Below are positions 29,677 to 32,206 of a stretch of DNA of 32,206 nucleotides, piece by piece. The position numbers and the translations under genes were made by a program. This DNA comes from JBCCGI01 sp039029355 (GTDB lineage Bacteria; Planctomycetota; UBA1135; GCA-002686595): the NCBI GenBank assembly GCA_039029355.1, contig JBCCGI010000089.1:1-32206 (forward strand), in the 5' to 3' direction. Position 1 is the stretch's first letter. The number at the start of each line of letters is the position of its first letter. The notes beneath the pieces were generated by a model that saw only the letters and a list, made by a program, of their open reading frames with translations, made no database searches and was not told where the DNA came from.

Positions 29677-30140
29677 GGGGCCGGCTGCTCTGTCTCGTCG
29701 CGTCGCTCGGCGCCTTGGGCGCGAGCGGCTGCGAGGTTCACGAGGCGCTCCCCGCCGGCCCTTCGGTGTCGGCGGGCGCACCGGCGGACCAGGGCTCCGG
29801 CGCGTGGCACCAGGCGACGTCGGAGCGGCTCGGGTTCACCGCCCGCTGGCGCTCCGACCCGCACCCGATCCCGAACAACGAGCCCTTCGAGCTCGAGCTC
29901 CGGCTCTTCGAGGGGGAGGGCACCGACCAGCCGCTGACCGGCGCGGAGGTGTACGTTCACGCGGTGATGCCCGACCACAGGCACGGGATGCTGCGCCAGC
30001 CCGAGGCGACGCTGCAGCCCGACGGCAGCTACCGCGTGCGGGGCATGCTGTTCCACATGGGCGGCTTCTGGCGCCTCTTCGTCGACGTGGTGCGCGACGG
30101 TGAGCTCGAGCGCGCGCAGTTCGAGCTCGAGCTCCCGTGA
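29673..30140 (+). CDS. YtkA/FixH-like lipoprotein, possible copper handling
   Basis: 155 aa from GTG 29673, which overlaps the oxidase stop by 4 bp (GTGA), so translation is coupled. The signal peptide ends in a lipobox (ASGC, Cys20). The mature part is one YtkA-like beta domain: NEPFELELRLFEG, then AVMPDHRHGMLRQPE, GSYRVRGMLFHMGGFW and RLFVDVVRDG. His and Met in MPDHRHGM and FHMGG resemble copper-binding sites in periplasmic copper chaperones. A role in bringing copper to the adjacent radical oxidase is inferred from context, not shown. Longer frames through this region read the oxidase gene out of frame. Confidence 0.8.
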   Translation: MRGRLLCLVASLGALGASGCEVHEALPAGPSVSAGAPADQGSGAWHQATSERLGFTARWRSDPHPIPNNEPFELELRLFEGEGTDQPLTGAEVYVHAVMPDHRHGMLRQPEATLQPDGSYRVRGMLFHMGGFWRLFVDVVRDGELERAQFELELP

Positions 30141-30295
30141 CCGCTCACCCTGGCCGCCATCCCTCACGAGTCTCGACCGAGATCGGCGTAGCCGCTCGGC
30201 ATGTCGCGACTTAGCTCCCTCAGGGTGCTCGACGACCCGTCAAGGTCGCCTCCGCGCCCTTCGGTCGCAAAGCCGCAACCTACCGCCGCAGGGCA
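30141..30295. other. Intergenic region between convergent genes
   Basis: 155 bp between the YtkA-like gene and the next minus-strand gene, with slightly lower GC than its surroundings. No hairpin with a T-run, RNA gene or ORF is recognised. Confidence 0.4.
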
Positions 30296-32086
30296 CTAGG
30301 GTTCGACCAGCCACACCGTGCCGCGCGCGAGCCCCGGCGCGAGCCGGCCGCTGAGCGGGTCCACGTCGCCGCCGGCGATCCGGTGGTCTCCGAGCTTCAC
30401 CTCGATGCGCTCGGGGGCCGCCGCGCCCTCCAGCCGCGCGATGCCGTCGTCGCCGGCCGTCGCGGCGTGGCGTCCGTCGAGCAGCACGCGGGCTCCTGCC
30501 GCGGGCGTGGCGGCGACGCCCGCGCCGGTCAGGATGCGCAGCTCGACGCCCCAGCCCGCCTCAAGCGTGACGGTCGCGAACGACGTGTCATCCGCCTCCT
30601 CGGAGAAGGCGGCGGCGTTGCCGCGGGCCGGACGGTAGCCGGGCGCGACCACGATCCAGTCCAGCTCGGCTCCGGGCGGGAGCTCGATCAGGACCGTGTC
30701 GGAACGGTAGGCGCGCATGCGGTGCAGGCGCTCCGCCTCGCCGTCGCTCAGCACCAGTTCGGCGCTGAGTACCTCGATCTTCGCGCCGGTGCGCGCGTCG
30801 CGCGCGCGGATGCCGACCGCGCGGGTGGAGACGTCGTCGAGGCACACGCACTCGAGGCCCGAGATCGGCGCGCGGAACGGCGGGTCGGGTAGCTCCCAGG
30901 CGTACTCCGAGCTCGCATACAGCCGAAGCTGGTAGTCGCCGGCTCGCACCCCCTCGAACTCGAAGTCGGCGGAGAGACCGGCGGCGCTCTCCTCCCACGC
31001 CTCGATCGGGAGCATCTGCACGAACGAGCCGTCGGCGCGCTCGAGCACGACCGACAGCGGTCGGTCGTAGGCCCCGGTGCGGCTCCGCAGAGTGCCGCTG
31101 ACCGTGCCGTAGGAGGCGGGGGAGAGCACGATGTTCTGCTCGCTCTCCTCGCCCGGGACCGCCTGCAGCTCGGCGCGCCAGGGCTCGAAGCGCTGGTCGA
31201 CGAGCTCGAGCACGTAGTCGTCGGGCGGCAGGAACTCGAAGCGGAAGAGGCCGTCCTCGTTCGACTTCGTCCAGCGCGTGCCGCGGGCGGTGGGCTCGGC
31301 GTCCAGCGGCGTCAGGAAGAGCGCCGCGGACACCGCGGTGCCGTTCTCGTCCTCGACCCGGCCGCGGACCAGCGCCTCGCCGTCGGGCCGAAGCACGACG
31401 ACCTCCGCCTGCCGCCCGACGAGCGAGCGCACCTCGGCCGACGCCCTCCAGCGTCCGCCCGGAGCCCGTGCCTCCAGCCTGCAGAGCGACACCGGGTCGT
31501 CGGCGGGCTGCAGGCCGCGGAAGCGCACCCAGGGTCCGCGCGACGACTCGCGCAGCGAGGCGGGCACGCCCGGGGTGAGCTCGTCGCTGCCGCAGAGGAG
31601 CAGCGCGAGCTGCGCCGCGGGCACCGGAGGCGCGCTCTCGAAGTCCAGGCGGTAGGTCGGGCCGACGTCGACCGCGACGCTGCCGTCGGGCGAGCTGAGG
31701 TGCTCGCCGGCGACGAAGGCCTGGAAGGCGAGTGGCGCGGCCTCGCGCGGCGCGTCGTCGCCGAGGAGGGTGAGCTCCACGGCTCCCGCGGCGAAGCGCG
31801 CGCGGCCCTCGACCCAGCCGTCGGCGTCGCTCCGGCACGTCTCGTCGCTGCGGTCGGCCTGCGACAGGCGCACCGAGCAGTGGGGGACCGGCTCCAGCGT
31901 GAGCCGATCAACCAGCCGCAGCCGCACCGGGAGACCCGCGGCGCCGGCCGGCGGCTCCGGGTCCCCGGCGGACCGCGCCGGGGAGCCGACGACGGCCGTG
32001 CGCGGCGCGGGGCGCGAAGCGTCGGCGGCGAGCCCCGGCGCGACCGGCCGGAGCTGCGCGGCGCGGGACACCGCCTCGCCCCGCAC
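30296..32086 (-). CDS. Carboxypeptidase-regulatory-like repeat protein, 5' partial
   Basis: At least 596 codons. The GTG at 32086 is only the first available start; the frame stays open above it into a Pro-rich run and then the homopolymer contig end, so the N-terminus is missing. Residues 1-48 are an Ala/Pro-rich linker. The remainder is beta-sandwich repeats (LRLVDRLTLEPVPHCSV near 52; GRVEDENGTAVSAALF near 233; GTLRSRTGAYDRPLSVVLE near 332; later units around 430 and 520), with turns such as NEDGLFRFEFLPP. No catalytic site is seen. Composition and plan match the ectodomains of the genes at 35-2371 and 23532-26102, so the missing N-terminus may be a sigma factor or TM anchor (inference). 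Confidence 0.7.
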   Translation of the reverse strand: MRGEAVSRAAQLRPVAPGLAADASRPAPRTAVVGSPARSAGDPEPPAGAAGLPVRLRLVDRLTLEPVPHCSVRLSQADRSDETCRSDADGWVEGRARFAAGAVELTLLGDDAPREAAPLAFQAFVAGEHLSSPDGSVAVDVGPTYRLDFESAPPVPAAQLALLLCGSDELTPGVPASLRESSRGPWVRFRGLQPADDPVSLCRLEARAPGGRWRASAEVRSLVGRQAEVVVLRPDGEALVRGRVEDENGTAVSAALFLTPLDAEPTARGTRWTKSNEDGLFRFEFLPPDDYVLELVDQRFEPWRAELQAVPGEESEQNIVLSPASYGTVSGTLRSRTGAYDRPLSVVLERADGSFVQMLPIEAWEESAAGLSADFEFEGVRAGDYQLRLYASSEYAWELPDPPFRAPISGLECVCLDDVSTRAVGIRARDARTGAKIEVLSAELVLSDGEAERLHRMRAYRSDTVLIELPPGAELDWIVVAPGYRPARGNAAAFSEEADDTSFATVTLEAGWGVELRILTGAGVAATPAAGARVLLDGRHAATAGDDGIARLEGAAAPERIEVKLGDHRIAGGDVDPLSGRLAPGLARGTVWLVEP

Positions 32087-32095
32087 CTCCGGCGC

Positions 32096-32206
<111 letters not shown>

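Overview
The window is about 72% GC, densely packed, and reads as one contig from a deep-branching, high-GC member of the Planctomycetota (an inference; there is no marker gene). Supporting signs are sulfatases with planctomycete-type motifs, an ECF sigma factor paired with a Ser/Thr kinase that has a membrane tail, an ECF sigma factor fused to a membrane anchor and a carboxypeptidase-regulatory-like ectodomain, several lipoproteins, and secreted proteins sharing a C-terminal beta domain.

Layout. 1-2371: 3' part of a large beta-sandwich-repeat protein. 2486-4589 (-): a Tat-exported protein of unknown function and a coiled-coil protein. 4859-9526 (+): phytanoyl-CoA-type dioxygenase, lipoprotein sulfatase, TPR/membrane/zinc-ribbon-like protein, small lipoprotein. 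9533-12147 (-): Ser/Thr kinase and ECF sigma factor. 12232-14869 (-): a second, atypical sulfatase and a lipoprotein amidohydrolase. 14982-15218 (+): a small glutaredoxin-like gene with an in-frame TGA exactly at the first redox cysteine, followed by a SECIS-like hairpin; I read it as a selenoprotein. 15441-20087 (-): SET-domain protein and a four-gene metal ABC transporter operon whose genes overlap by 4 bp and in which one permease carries a DtxR-like C-terminal domain, the arrangement of chlamydial ytgABCD. 20091-20111: a perfect dyad between this operon and a divergent flavodoxin gene. 20706-23417 (-): phosphoenolpyruvate carboxylase. 23532-26102 (+): sigma factor-TM-ectodomain fusion. 26179-30140 (+): di-heme peroxidase, copper radical oxidase and YtkA-like lipoprotein. 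30296-end (-): another beta-sandwich-repeat protein, cut by the contig end. The last ~110 bases are homopolymer, probably artefact.

How it fits together. The metal transporter, its dyad operator and the divergent flavodoxin look like a metal (iron or manganese) starvation response. The peroxidase, copper oxidase and YtkA-like lipoprotein look like a secreted copper-radical oxidase with redox and metal-handling partners. Many first genes of transcription units have a TANNNT-like hexamer ending 6-7 bases before the start codon, some with a TTGnnn box 17-18 bases further up and no Shine-Dalgarno, which indicates leaderless mRNAs and helps fix start codons. The selenoprotein implies that selA, selB, selC and selD exist elsewhere in the genome; none is in this window. 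All functional calls come from reading motifs by eye; no database search was run.
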